NCBI RefSeq assembly: GCF_006438925.1
Contig: NZ_RCZA01000014.1
Location: 99,084-163,083, forward strand
Reading direction: 5' to 3'
Source of the DNA: Pseudomonas mandelii
GTDB taxonomy: Bacteria; Pseudomonadota; Gammaproteobacteria; Pseudomonadales; Pseudomonadaceae
Length of the DNA: 64,000 bases
Part shown: positions 26,148-34,253 of the stretch, piece by piece
How positions within the stretch are numbered: the stretch's first letter is position 1
Layout of the letters: each line of letters begins with the position of its first letter
Notes under the pieces: generated by a model
Told to the model about the DNA's origin: nothing
The model's database searches: none
Seen by the model: the letters and a program-made list of their open reading frames with translations, nothing else
Made by a program: the position numbers and the translations under genes

Positions 26148-27050
26148 TCAATCAGAAAACAGCTCAAACATCAGTTGGCGAAGCCAACGATTGGCCGGAT
26201 CCTTGTTATAGCGTGCATGCCAGAACAGGTTTATTTCGATGTTTGGCAGCTCCACCGGCGTCGGTAGCACCGCAAGCCCAAAGGGTTGTTCGCAACTGCT
26301 GGCAAATCGTTCAGGCACTGTCGCCATCAAGTCGGTGCGTTGAAGGATGTGGCCTACTGCGACGAAGTGGGGAACCTCCAGGCGTATGTTTCGCTCGATG
26401 CCGGCCCGTGCCAGAAAGGTATCGACTTCGCCGTGCCCCGTGTTCGCCGCTACGACGCGAACGTGGTCATAACTGCAAAAACGCTCAAGCGTTAACGGTT
26501 CCCTGGTAGCGGGGTGGTCCTTGCGGCATATGCAGACATAGCGATGGTGAAACAGGCGCTGCTGAAAAAATCCGGCTTGCAGGTGCGGCAGTAATCCAAC
26601 GGCGAGGTCGATCGCACCGTTCTGCAATCCTTCGGCCAAGGTATCGGAGGTGTTGCGCAGCGTGCTGATCGAGCAGCCCGGAGCGCGTTCAGCCAGCGCG
26701 TCCATCAGCCGCGGCATGAAGTAGATTTCACCAATATCGGTCATCGCCATCGTAAACCTGCGATTGCAGTTGAGCGGGTCGAACGTGTCCTGTCGGCTCA
26801 GCGCATCGCGTAAGGTCTGAATGGCCAGTGCAACCGGTTCAGCCAACTGCCGGGCATAGGGCGTGGGCTCCATTCCTTGATAAGTGCGAACGAACAGCTC
26901 GTCGTTCAACGTGACACGCAATCGCTTCAGCGCATTGCTGACAGCGGGCTGGGTCAGGTCGAGATTATCCGCCGCCGTCGATACCCGGCGGTCAATCAGT
27001 AGTTGGTTAAATACCAGAAGCAGATTGAGATCAAGTTCACGTAATTCCAT
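26148..27050 (-). CDS. nahR: LysR-type regulator closely resembling NahR
   Basis: 300 residues from the ATG at 27050, which has a GAGG site; upstream in-frame ATGs give longer products without support. The sequence follows NahR almost line for line from MELRELDLNLLLVFNQLL through the winged helix (LTQPAVSNALKRLR), FTMAMTDIGEIYFMPRLMDAL, CRKDHPATREPLTLERFCSY, and LEVPHFVAVGHILQRTDLMATVP to the terminal NRWLRQLMFELF. NahR is 300 residues long and activates naphthalene/salicylate genes when salicylate is bound. Here it sits next to an aromatic-acid transporter and a salicylate-hydroxylase-type gene whose upstream region contains a TTCA-N6-TGAT site. Likely a salicylate-responsive activator. Confidence 0.9.
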   Translation of the reverse strand: MELRELDLNLLLVFNQLLIDRRVSTAADNLDLTQPAVSNALKRLRVTLNDELFVRTYQGMEPTPYARQLAEPVALAIQTLRDALSRQDTFDPLNCNRRFTMAMTDIGEIYFMPRLMDALAERAPGCSISTLRNTSDTLAEGLQNGAIDLAVGLLPHLQAGFFQQRLFHHRYVCICRKDHPATREPLTLERFCSYDHVRVVAANTGHGEVDTFLARAGIERNIRLEVPHFVAVGHILQRTDLMATVPERFASSCEQPFGLAVLPTPVELPNIEINLFWHARYNKDPANRWLRQLMFELFSD

Positions 27051-27179
27051 AACGCCTCGTGCAGATTTCGCGCTCATGCGGGCGATAGAGTGTTGCCCGT
27101 TGTTGGATCTGCACCGCTCTGAAATCGCCGCTGCAAGAGCCAAAGCCTAACAAGTGCCAGACCGCCGCGTCCATCGTGA

Positions 27180-27210
27180 GATCGAAGGGATCTTTTGCCT
27201 CCCTTCGATC
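27180..27210 (+). terminator. Perfect 11-bp inverted repeat followed by T-rich sequence
   Basis: GATCGAAGGGA (27180-27190), a 9-base loop, then TCCCTTCGATC (27200-27210) and TTTATT. On the plus strand it has the form of a factor-independent terminator. Its position is odd: between the divergent nahR and transporter genes, 178 bases ahead of the transporter start. It could end a small upstream transcript, act as an attenuator in the transporter leader, or be a palindromic operator. Confidence 0.55.
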
Positions 27211-27388
27211 TTTATTCACCTTCGAAATACTGCCTATTCACCTGGCTGCATTTATCACGGTCGATCGTTTGCCCATGATCGAGTCCATGTCCAGTGCTGA
27301 ACGCTCTGCGTAACACCATTGGGCACCGCGCAATTTCCGGAGGCGTCAGATCCTCCGGCTCTATAACAATGACAAGAAGAGCGATGCC

Positions 27389-28729
27389 ATGCGTACGATT
27401 GATGTATCAGCCCTGATTGACGGGGCACGTTTCAATTCCTTCCATGCGCGCGTGCTGTTCTGGTGCGCGCTCATCATCATTTTCGACGGCTATGATCTGG
27501 TCATCTATGGGGTCGTGTTGCCTTCACTGATGTCCGAGTGGGGCCTCAGTTCGTTACAGGCGGGTGCGTTAGGTAGCTGTGCGCTGGTGGGCATGATGTT
27601 GGGTGCTCTGTTTTTCGGTTCACTGTCGGATCGTATAGGCCGACGAAAAACCATCATGATGTGTGTCGCCATCTTCAGCGCAGTCACAGCGATCAACGGC
27701 CTGGCACGGAGCCCCGAGGCTTTCGCCTTATGCCGATTCATCGCCGGTCTTGGGATCGGGGGTGTAATGCCCAACGTTGTGGCGTTGATGAACGAGTACG
27801 CGCCAAAGAAATCCCGTAGCACTTTGGTCGCGATCATGTTCAGTGGCTACTCGTTAGGGGGAATGCTATCGGCGAGCCTGGGCATGGTGCTGATCCCTCA
27901 ATGGGGATGGCAAGCGGTGTTTTATGTAGCGTTGATTCCGCTGTTGGCCCTGCCATTTCTGATACGACAATTGCCAGAGTCGATGGATTTTCTTTTGCGT
28001 ACCGGGCAGACCCTCAAGGCCCAAAATCTATTGGCACTAGCCGCGCCGACCTATGAGCCAAACGCAAATGACCAGTTGAACCAGATGGTCGCCAAAGGTA
28101 CGACTGTGTCGATTGCGCAGCTGTTCGAGGATGGGCGCAAGTTGAACACCTTCATGCTGTGGCTGGCGTTTTTCTGTTGCTTGCTGATGGTTTATGCACT
28201 GAGCTCCTGGCTGCCAAAACTCATGACTGCCGCAGGCTATGGATTGAACTCCAGCCTGGCGTTTCTGCTGGCGCTAAACGTCGGCGCGATTATTGGCGCG
28301 GTGGCCGGAGGATGGCTGGGGGATCGAATTGGAATCGCAAAAGTCTTGTTCGGGTTTTTCAGTTGCGGAGCGTTAGCCCTGAGCCTGTTAGCGCTCAAGG
28401 CGCCGTTACCGGTTCTTTATCTGCTCATCGCCATCGCGGGGGCGTGCACCATTGGTACGCAGATCCTGGCCAACGCCTGCACGGTGCAGTATTACCCCGC
28501 ACACATACGCTCTACAGGGCTGGGTTGGGCGATGGGCGTCGGGCGCACCGGAGCCATCATCGGTCCTTTGCTGGGCGGCGCACTGCACGCTTCGTCATTG
28601 CCGCTGCAGGCGAGCTTTCTCATCTTCGCAGTACCAGGACTGATAGGGGCCGTCGCTATTCTGGTGTTTCTGATTCAGAACGCTTCAAGTCGCCAGACCG
28701 CTTCATCCAGGCAAACCGTGTCGCAGTAA
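27389..28729 (+). CDS. MFS aromatic-acid transporter (AAHS family)
   Basis: 446 residues with about 12 membrane segments. It has the aromatic acid:H+ symporter signature DGYDLVIYGVVLPSLMSEWGL in the first helix and the MFS loop motif GSLSDRIGRRKTIM between helices 2 and 3, repeated as GWLGDRIGIAKVL in the second half. Relatives include PcaK, BenK and salicylate/4-hydroxybenzoate carriers. Being flanked by a NahR-type regulator and a salicylate-hydroxylase-type gene points to salicylate or a related hydroxybenzoate as substrate. The leader contains the 27180-27210 hairpin. The Ser/Gln-rich repeat at the C-terminus (SSRQTASSRQTVSQ) is unusual but unlikely to matter. Confidence 0.9.
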   Translation: MRTIDVSALIDGARFNSFHARVLFWCALIIIFDGYDLVIYGVVLPSLMSEWGLSSLQAGALGSCALVGMMLGALFFGSLSDRIGRRKTIMMCVAIFSAVTAINGLARSPEAFALCRFIAGLGIGGVMPNVVALMNEYAPKKSRSTLVAIMFSGYSLGGMLSASLGMVLIPQWGWQAVFYVALIPLLALPFLIRQLPESMDFLLRTGQTLKAQNLLALAAPTYEPNANDQLNQMVAKGTTVSIAQLFEDGRKLNTFMLWLAFFCCLLMVYALSSWLPKLMTAAGYGLNSSLAFLLALNVGAIIGAVAGGWLGDRIGIAKVLFGFFSCGALALSLLALKAPLPVLYLLIAIAGACTIGTQILANACTVQYYPAHIRSTGLGWAMGVGRTGAIIGPLLGGALHASSLPLQASFLIFAVPGLIGAVAILVFLIQNASSRQTASSRQTVSQ

Positions 28730-28798
28730 CGATGGCCGAAACAGGCGAGCTCAAGTAGGGCTCGTCTGAACAATGACTGTTCGTGGGCAAGAGTAATA

Positions 28799-28812
28799 TT
28801 CATATCCATGAT
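28799..28812 (+). promoter_or_regulatory. Candidate NahR binding site upstream of the salicylate-hydroxylase-type gene
   Basis: TTCA at 28799-28802, six bases, then TGAT at 28809-28812: an exact match to the TTCA-N6-TGAT core reported for NahR. It lies about 95 bases upstream of the ATG at 28905, the right distance for an activator site near -60 of a transcript starting about 28865. The T-N11-A form expected for LysR proteins is satisfied. Inference from pattern and context only. Confidence 0.6.
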
Positions 28813-28904
28813 GGAATGTATGGGAGTTGCGGTATTTATCAATAGCGCTCGGATGGCGATGATTTGGTTACTCCAATAACAATCAGACTCATGGGTAACT
28901 TGCT

Positions 28905-30188
28905 ATGCGTAGTTCTCAATCCAAATTGCACATCGGTATTGTTGGCGGTGGTATTGCCGGCGTGGCTCTGGCCCTTGACCTGTGCCGTCATTCCCACCTG
29001 AGTGTGCAGCTGTTCGAATCGGCACCAGCCTTTGGCGAGGTCGGAGCAGGTGTCTCCTTCGGCGCCAATGCCGTTCGAGCCATCGCGGGTCTGGGTATTG
29101 CCGAACCCTACCGCAAGATAGCCGACCAGACGCAGGACCCCTGGCAGGACATCTGGTTCGAATGGCGTCGTGGTGAAGATGCCGGTTATCTGGGCGCAAG
29201 CCTGGCCGAAGGGGTAGGGCAGTCATCGGTACATCGTGCTGACTTCCTCGATGCGCTGGCCAGCCAGTTGCCCGAAGGGATCGCCCAGTTCGGCAAGCGT
29301 GCCGTCAGCGTGGAACAGGATGCCGAACAGGCTCGCGTACTGTTCACCGATGGCACTGAGCATCGCTGCGATTTGCTGATCGCCGCGGACGGTATCAAGT
29401 CATCGATTCGTGATCATGTTCTCAACGGCCTTGGCCAACCACTTGTGGCGCCGCGTTTCAGTGGTACCTGCGCCTACCGCGGGATGATCGACAGCCAACA
29501 GTTGCGTGCGGCGTACCGGGCTCGGGGTGTCGATGAGCACTTGATCGATGTCCCGCAGATGTACCTGGGGCTTGATGCACATATCCTCACGTTCCCCGTC
29601 AAACAAGGCCGGCTTATCAACGTTGTGGCCTTCATTTCCGATCGCAGCCGCCCTGATCCAATCTGGCCGAGCGATTCTCCGTGGGTGCGCAATGCCAGCC
29701 AGGAAGAAATGCTCTCTGCCTTCAATCATTGGGGAGATGCTGCACGGGTGTTGCTCGAATGCATTCCGGCACCCACCCTTTGGGCTCTTCATGAACTCGA
29801 AGAGTTGCCAGGCTACGTACACGGTCGCGTGGGGCTGATCGGCGATGCTGCGCATGCAATGTTGCCGCACCAGGGCGCTGGCGCAGGTCAGGGGTTGGAA
29901 GATGCCTGGCTTCTGGCGCGATTGCTGGCCGATCCTCAGGTCCTGACCAGCCAGCCACAAGAGGTGCTCGCGGCTTACGACGCAATCCGTCGTCCACGTG
30001 CCTGTCGTGTACAGCGCACATCCTGGGAAGCCGGGGAGCTTTATGAATTGCGTGATCCAGCCGTCGCCGATGACGAACAACTGCTGAGCAAAACCCTCGC
30101 CGAGCGTTTCGACTGGCTGTGGAATCACGATATGCAGTCCGACCTTAAAGAGGCTCGTGCCCAGTTGGGTTGGCGAGCATCTGCCTAA
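28905..30188 (+). CDS. nahG: FAD-dependent monooxygenase, salicylate 1-hydroxylase type
   Basis: 427 residues of the group A flavin monooxygenase class. The FAD ADP-binding loop is at the N-terminus (IGIVGGGIAGVALALDL), the DG motif is in LLIAADGIKSSIR, and the second FAD motif is LIGDAAHAMLPHQGAGAGQGLEDA. Length and the pattern ...FEWRRGEDAGYLGA... fit salicylate hydroxylases (NahG/NahW/SalA), which decarboxylate and hydroxylate salicylate to catechol with NADH and oxygen. Regulator and transporter neighbours plus a NahR-type box upstream support this substrate. No ring-cleavage genes follow, so catechol would be handled elsewhere. Related hydroxybenzoate hydroxylases cannot be excluded. Confidence 0.85.
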   Translation: MRSSQSKLHIGIVGGGIAGVALALDLCRHSHLSVQLFESAPAFGEVGAGVSFGANAVRAIAGLGIAEPYRKIADQTQDPWQDIWFEWRRGEDAGYLGASLAEGVGQSSVHRADFLDALASQLPEGIAQFGKRAVSVEQDAEQARVLFTDGTEHRCDLLIAADGIKSSIRDHVLNGLGQPLVAPRFSGTCAYRGMIDSQQLRAAYRARGVDEHLIDVPQMYLGLDAHILTFPVKQGRLINVVAFISDRSRPDPIWPSDSPWVRNASQEEMLSAFNHWGDAARVLLECIPAPTLWALHELEELPGYVHGRVGLIGDAAHAMLPHQGAGAGQGLEDAWLLARLLADPQVLTSQPQEVLAAYDAIRRPRACRVQRTSWEAGELYELRDPAVADDEQLLSKTLAERFDWLWNHDMQSDLKEARAQLGWRASA

Positions 30189-30309
30189 CGACTTGAACCG
30201 ACATACACGGAGGGAGCATCCAGCGGCTCTCTTCGCAGCCAACGCCCGCGAGCGTTGCAGTCTGCCTGACAAGCCGACGTTTTCTCGACTTCGACGAGCT
30301 CCTTGCACC

Positions 30310-30426
30310 TCGGGAGCCCCATTAGAGATTGAAGATGTGGTGCTCGAGGCTCCACGGCCAACCGAGGTGCGCGTCCGTGTGGTCGCCACGGGCGTTTGCC
30401 CTACTGACATTGTGGTGCGAGATCAG
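30310..30426 (+). pseudogene. N-terminal fragment of a zinc-dependent (aryl-)alcohol dehydrogenase
   Basis: An open frame reads SGAPLEIEDVVLEAPRPTE, then VRVRVVATGVCPTDIVVRDQ. That is residues about 10-50 of medium-chain zinc alcohol dehydrogenases, including the catalytic Cys of the G-V-C-x-T-D motif; the usual His after Cys is Pro here. Similarity ends abruptly at about 30426 and no proper start precedes it. The rest of the gene is gone. Aryl-alcohol dehydrogenases often sit with salicylate/benzoate genes, so this marks a lost part of the pathway cluster. Confidence 0.75.
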
Positions 30427-30481
30427 CTAAGCAATCGCCAGCGAAGACAGGACTTGCCTGGCGATCGCTGGCAGCATTCGC

Positions 30482-31096
30482 TTACACGAACTGCAGAACG
30501 TCGTTAACGGCTTTACGAGGCTTTTGTGGCCAGTTGGCCGAGCCAGGATAGCCAACGGTGATCAACATCACCGGGATCTCCGTCGCGGAAAGACCGAACG
30601 CTTGCGCCACTGCCGACGGGTCGAACCCGATCATGGGTGTCGAAACAAGGCCTTGCCCTTTGGCGGCGAGCATCAGCGTCATGGCGGCCAGCGAGCCTGA
30701 CCGGATCGCTTCGTCGCGTTGTAGCTGCGGGTTGTCCTGGTACATGCCTTGAGCGGCGCCAACCCACATGTCGTAGATCGCCTGATCAATGATCCCCGCA
30801 TCCAGTGTCGGTTTCAGAGCTGATGGCAGGGTTTTATGGGGATTGAGGGTGCCACAGACAATAAAGGTCACGGCGGCATCCATGACTTTCTGTTGTCCGT
30901 AGGCCAGTGGCAGCAACCGCGCCTTTGCTTCGCTGCTGCGAACTGCCAGGAACTTCCAGTTTTGCAGGTTGAAGGCGGAGGGGGCGTGCGTAGCCAGATC
31001 GATCAGGTCGGTAACCTGTTGATCCGTCAGCTCGCGCTCAGTGTCATAACTGTTGGCGGAAATTCGGGACTTAATAACTTCAGCAATACCAGACAT
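30482..31096 (-). CDS. Nitroreductase-family flavoprotein
   Basis: 204 residues of the FMN-dependent nitroreductase fold. The N-terminal FMN-binding R-x-S pattern is represented by KSRISANSYD, with THAPSAFNLQNWKFLAV (substrate/FMN loop) and the C-terminal GFDPSAVAQAFGLSATEIPVMLITVGYPG segment typical of the family. Such proteins reduce nitroaromatics, quinones or enals using NAD(P)H. Sequence alone does not give the natural substrate. It is transcribed towards the NahG-type gene and heads away from the ABM and tautomerase genes on the same strand, which it probably follows in one transcript (gap of 70 bases). Confidence 0.88.
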   Translation of the reverse strand: MSGIAEVIKSRISANSYDTERELTDQQVTDLIDLATHAPSAFNLQNWKFLAVRSSEAKARLLPLAYGQQKVMDAAVTFIVCGTLNPHKTLPSALKPTLDAGIIDQAIYDMWVGAAQGMYQDNPQLQRDEAIRSGSLAAMTLMLAAKGQGLVSTPMIGFDPSAVAQAFGLSATEIPVMLITVGYPGSANWPQKPRKAVNDVLQFV

Positions 31097-31166
31097 AGTG
31101 ATCTCTGTGCAGGGAAGGGGATACGCGCAGAACGGTTGTCGTCGTCGGCCTGCGCGGCCAATGAAC

Positions 31167-31520
31167 TTAGCGACTGAAGCCGTCGAAAGGGGTCATGTAG
31201 ACCGCGCCGAACGGGTCCAGGCGTTTGCGGACTTGCGCATCCGGTGTGCCGTAGACAACCAGACTGGAAACGGTGCACAGCTCAAGGAAACGTTTGCCGA
31301 ACGGTGCGAAGGTGGTGTCTACGTGACTGACGACGGCATCGGCGTTATAGCGTTCAAGGATGTGAACGGTGCTGTTGTCTTCGTTGACGCTGTATTCGTA
31401 AACCAGCGTGTCTGGCTCGGTGCGGGTGGCTGCCACGATGTTCGAGATCAGCGCCTTGAACTCTGGAAACGCTTCGGGTTTTACAGCGAGGGAGAACAGG
31501 CAGGAAATATGTGGGTGCAT
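31167..31520 (-). CDS. Antibiotic-biosynthesis-monooxygenase-domain (YgiN-like) protein
   Basis: 117 residues from the ATG at 31520, chosen for its AAGGG site; an in-frame extension upstream has none. The fold is a single ABM ferredoxin-like domain: HISCLFSLAVKPEAFPEFKALI, then DTLVYEYSVNEDNSTVHILERY with the usual D/N...E..Y pattern. It ends with FAPFGKRFLELC. YgiN-type relatives are quinol monooxygenases. It shares strand and spacing with the nitroreductase and the tautomerase gene, forming a probable three-gene set next to a LysR gene. Function is likely quinone or aromatic detoxification, by context. Confidence 0.8.
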   Translation of the reverse strand: MHPHISCLFSLAVKPEAFPEFKALISNIVAATRTEPDTLVYEYSVNEDNSTVHILERYNADAVVSHVDTTFAPFGKRFLELCTVSSLVVYGTPDAQVRKRLDPFGAVYMTPFDGFSR

Positions 31521-31604
31521 GAGTAGCCCTTGCGTCAGAGGCTTCATAAAAAGCCTGTTGAGGATGCATCGCTGGCCCAGCCGATGCATTCGATGCTGAT
31601 GGGG

Positions 31605-31802
31605 TCAGGGTTTCTCGGGCGCGTCCCCGAACAATTTGCCGGCGCCAGCCCAATCCGAAGCCGCGACGTCCTCGAAAATGACGTAGACGTAATTGGCATC
31701 TGTACCGGTGTGTTTAACGATGCTTTCGGTGATGTCGGCGGCAACAGCGGCTTTTTGTGCATGTTCTTTACCTTCGAACCAGCTCACACGTACGACGGGC
31801 AT
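31605..31802 (-). CDS. 4-oxalocrotonate-tautomerase-family protein
   Basis: 65 residues, the exact size of 4-OT family subunits. Met is followed directly by Pro (MPVVRVSWFEGK), and in this family the Pro becomes the N-terminal catalytic base after Met removal. The central segment ADITESIVKHTGTDANYVYVIFEDV matches the helix-strand region with a conserved position for the substrate-binding residues. It tautomerises enol/keto acids, usually in aromatic degradation, though the substrate is unknown. It is the first gene of the minus-strand trio and is divergent from the LysR gene at 31969, across 166 bases that should carry the shared control region. Confidence 0.88.
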   Translation of the reverse strand: MPVVRVSWFEGKEHAQKAAVAADITESIVKHTGTDANYVYVIFEDVAASDWAGAGKLFGDAPEKP

Positions 31803-31968
31803 GATGGTGTCCTTTTGGGCATTGATGATCGAGATAGAGGTGCGCGACGTGCGATCACGATCTGCACCGTTGCATTGCTGGAGCCCATCTTACTGTTGAG
31901 TATTCTGGCGATAAATGACCTAAAACTATAATCTGGGTAGATCAAAACTCTACAATTATCGAGCCGGC

Positions 31969-32871
31969 ATGGTACCTATCGATTCGTTTCAAGGCGTTAT
32001 CACGTTCGTCGTGGCGGCGCGCTCGACCAGCTTCACCCAGGCTGCCGAGCGCCTCGGGGTGTCCAAATCCGCCGTGGGAAAAGCCATTGCGCGCCTGGAA
32101 GAACGCCTGGGCACACAGTTGTTTCATCGCACGACGCGTCGCATTTCCCTAACCGCGGATGGTGAGGCGTATTTTGTGGCGTGCTCTAGCGCCCTTGAAG
32201 AAATTGGTGCCGCAGAGAGCGGGTTGGGGCCCGGTGGTGGTGAGCCCTCCGGACGCCTGCGAGTCGACATTCCTGTGGCATTCGGGCGTCGGGTCGTGGC
32301 CCCATTGCTGTTTGAGATCGCCAACAAATACCCGGCATTGCAATTGAACCTGACGTTCTCCGACCACCTGGTTGATCCCTTCGAGGAGGGCATCGATTTA
32401 TTGGTCCGCTTCGGAGAATTGCAAGACACCAGCGGTCTGGTGGCGCGGCGGCTGACTCGACAACGCTGGGCCATTTGTGCCGCCCCCGACTACCTGACGC
32501 GTTTTGGAGTTCCGCAGACCCTGGAAGATTTGAGCCATCACCGTTGCATTGTCGGGCATCGACGCGGCCAGCCGTTGTCATGGCGGGTCATGCAGGCGGG
32601 GGAGACCGTTCGATATGCGCCACCCACGACCCATCAGATTGGCGACGGTGAAGCCATGATTCTCGCGGCAGTCGCCGGCACGGGTTTGTGCCAGATGCCA
32701 CGCAGCCTGTTCCAGGACGATATCGAAGCGGGCAGGCTGGTGGAGGTTCTGCAAGGGTATGAACCCGAACCTGTCGATGTGCATGCTGTATGGCCAAAGG
32801 TGTCTCACCTGCGGCCGAAGGTCAGGTATGTGGTCGATGAACTGGTCAAGCTATGTGCGCATTGGCAGTGA
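31969..32871 (+). CDS. LysR-family transcriptional regulator
   Basis: 300 residues. The N-terminal winged helix (FVVAARSTSFTQAAERLGVSKSAVGKAIARLEERLGTQLF, then HRTTRRISLT) is of the CrgA/DsdC-like subgroup in which K-S-A-V replaces the commoner Q-P-A-V. The C-terminal substrate-binding domain includes GRLRVDIPVAFGRRVVAPLL and GIDLLVRFGELQDTSGLVARRL. It is divergent from the tautomerase/ABM/nitroreductase set, so it most likely controls that set and itself. The inducer cannot be read from sequence. Confidence 0.92.
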   Translation: MVPIDSFQGVITFVVAARSTSFTQAAERLGVSKSAVGKAIARLEERLGTQLFHRTTRRISLTADGEAYFVACSSALEEIGAAESGLGPGGGEPSGRLRVDIPVAFGRRVVAPLLFEIANKYPALQLNLTFSDHLVDPFEEGIDLLVRFGELQDTSGLVARRLTRQRWAICAAPDYLTRFGVPQTLEDLSHHRCIVGHRRGQPLSWRVMQAGETVRYAPPTTHQIGDGEAMILAAVAGTGLCQMPRSLFQDDIEAGRLVEVLQGYEPEPVDVHAVWPKVSHLRPKVRYVVDELVKLCAHWQ

Positions 32872-32986
32872 TTCAGTCCGACAAGTGAAGAGGCTGAGCG
32901 TCAGGCGCCCGCACCGCAGGCCTCACTTAAAGGTTTTCTGCTTCATGGAAATGCAGCTGATTTTTGCCCACATTGGCATTGCCGCA

Positions 32987-33252
32987 CCCAGTCGGGTGAT
33001 CGAAACGGCCGACTTGGCAATCCTGCGCAGTGTGTTACTTCGCTCGGACATGCTTGCCGCTGTCTCCAGTTGGAGTACGAAATGGTGAGCGGTGATCTTG
33101 TTCAACTGCCGCTTTCTCTTCGCCGTACAACGTGGCCAATTGGATTTATCTCAAGGTCAGGAGTGCTTCAATCGCCTGTTGCGCAAGCATTGATGGACAA
33201 GATTCGCGAGGTGGTAGGGGAGACAACGGTGAGAATTACCGAGTCGAATTGA
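32987..33252 (+). pseudogene. Frameshifted C-terminal fragment of a LysR regulator gene
   Basis: Frame 2 encodes SRVIETADLAILRSVLLRSD and then MLAAVSS. The similarity continues in frame 1 as QLEYEMVSGDLVQLPLSLR, then PIGFISRSGVLQSPVAQALM and DKIREVV, to the TGA at 33250-33252. Together these are the last 85 or so residues of a LysR effector domain (the ...SD.L...S..Q..YE...G.L..LP......PIG...R....SP....L...IREV pattern). The two parts join with a frameshift near 33070-33080, and the DNA-binding half is missing. It lies between the intact LysR gene and the GntR gene and points to a deletion here. Confidence 0.75.
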
Positions 33253-33386
33253 CTCAGGTTGGTTTTGCGGCGTGCCACACCATTCGTCAGCAAGATGCCC
33301 TGACCCTTCTTGACAGCCCGATCGTCTGGGGAAATACTCGCCCCCATATTCATATATATGACTAGATAACAAGGTGAATAAAGTCG

Positions 33387-34118
33387 ATGAATTCTCTGTC
33401 CAGTGATATCCGCCTGCCGCTTTATCAACGCTTGCGTGACCAGTTGGCTGAACAGATCGCCAACAATCGCTGGCGCCCTGGAGAGGCCATTCCCACCGAA
33501 GCCGCGCTTTCAGCGGAATACCAACTGTCCACTGGCACCGTTCGCAAAGCAGTCGACGCGTTGGTCAGTGAGGGCATTCTGGAACGTCAGCAAGGCCGAG
33601 GTACGTTCATTCGCCGTCCTCAGTTTCAATCTTCGCTGTTCCGTTTCTTCCGTTTTCAAACTGCTGCCGGCGAACGCCAGGTACCCGAGAGTCGCATCCT
33701 GTCGATCGAACCGGTGGCGGCGCCATCGGCAGTAGCCCAAGCGCTGGGATTGTCACCCGATGCACCGGTGATTCGCATTGTTCGTGTACGTCTGCTCGAT
33801 GTTCAGCCAGTGCTCGCCGAAGAAATCTGGTTGCCCCGCAACCGCTTCCAGCCGCTGCTGGAGATCGACCTGAGTCGCAAAGGGCCACTGTTGTATCCGA
33901 TCTATGAAGAGGTCTGCGGTCAGGTCGTCGCCTCGGCCGAAGAAACGCTGACCGCTGAATCGGTGAATGACGTGCACGCACGATTGCTGCAAGTCCCGAT
34001 CAACAGCCCGGTGGTGGTGATCGAGAGGCTGGCGCGTGATTACGCCGGAACGCCGCTGGAATGGCGTCGTTCTCGCGGGCATGCCGAGCACTTCCGTTAC
34101 AGCGTGGATATTCGCTAA
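33387..34118 (+). CDS. GntR/HutC-family transcriptional regulator with UTRA domain
   Basis: 243 residues. The N-terminal winged helix (PLYQRLRDQLAEQIANNRWRPGEAIPTEAALSAEYQLSTGTVRKAVDALVSEGILERQQGRGTFI) is followed by a UTRA ligand-binding domain from about residue 95 (ILSIEPVAAPSAVAQALGL to FRYSVDIR). It usually represses a catabolic operon until a pathway metabolite binds. The following genes, an MFS transporter and an amidohydrolase on the same strand, are the likely targets. The ligand is unknown. Confidence 0.93.
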   Translation: MNSLSSDIRLPLYQRLRDQLAEQIANNRWRPGEAIPTEAALSAEYQLSTGTVRKAVDALVSEGILERQQGRGTFIRRPQFQSSLFRFFRFQTAAGERQVPESRILSIEPVAAPSAVAQALGLSPDAPVIRIVRVRLLDVQPVLAEEIWLPRNRFQPLLEIDLSRKGPLLYPIYEEVCGQVVASAEETLTAESVNDVHARLLQVPINSPVVVIERLARDYAGTPLEWRRSRGHAEHFRYSVDIR

Positions 34119-34253
34119 CCCGTGCCTGGGTAGCGGATCACTCAGCGACGACTCGGTCGTTGCTGATCTCATTGTTTTGATTGCCATGACTGGCCCCGTA
34201 GCGGCGCGGTTCGCTCTCGGCTGCCTCACGTTCCACCTATAAGGATAAGAATC

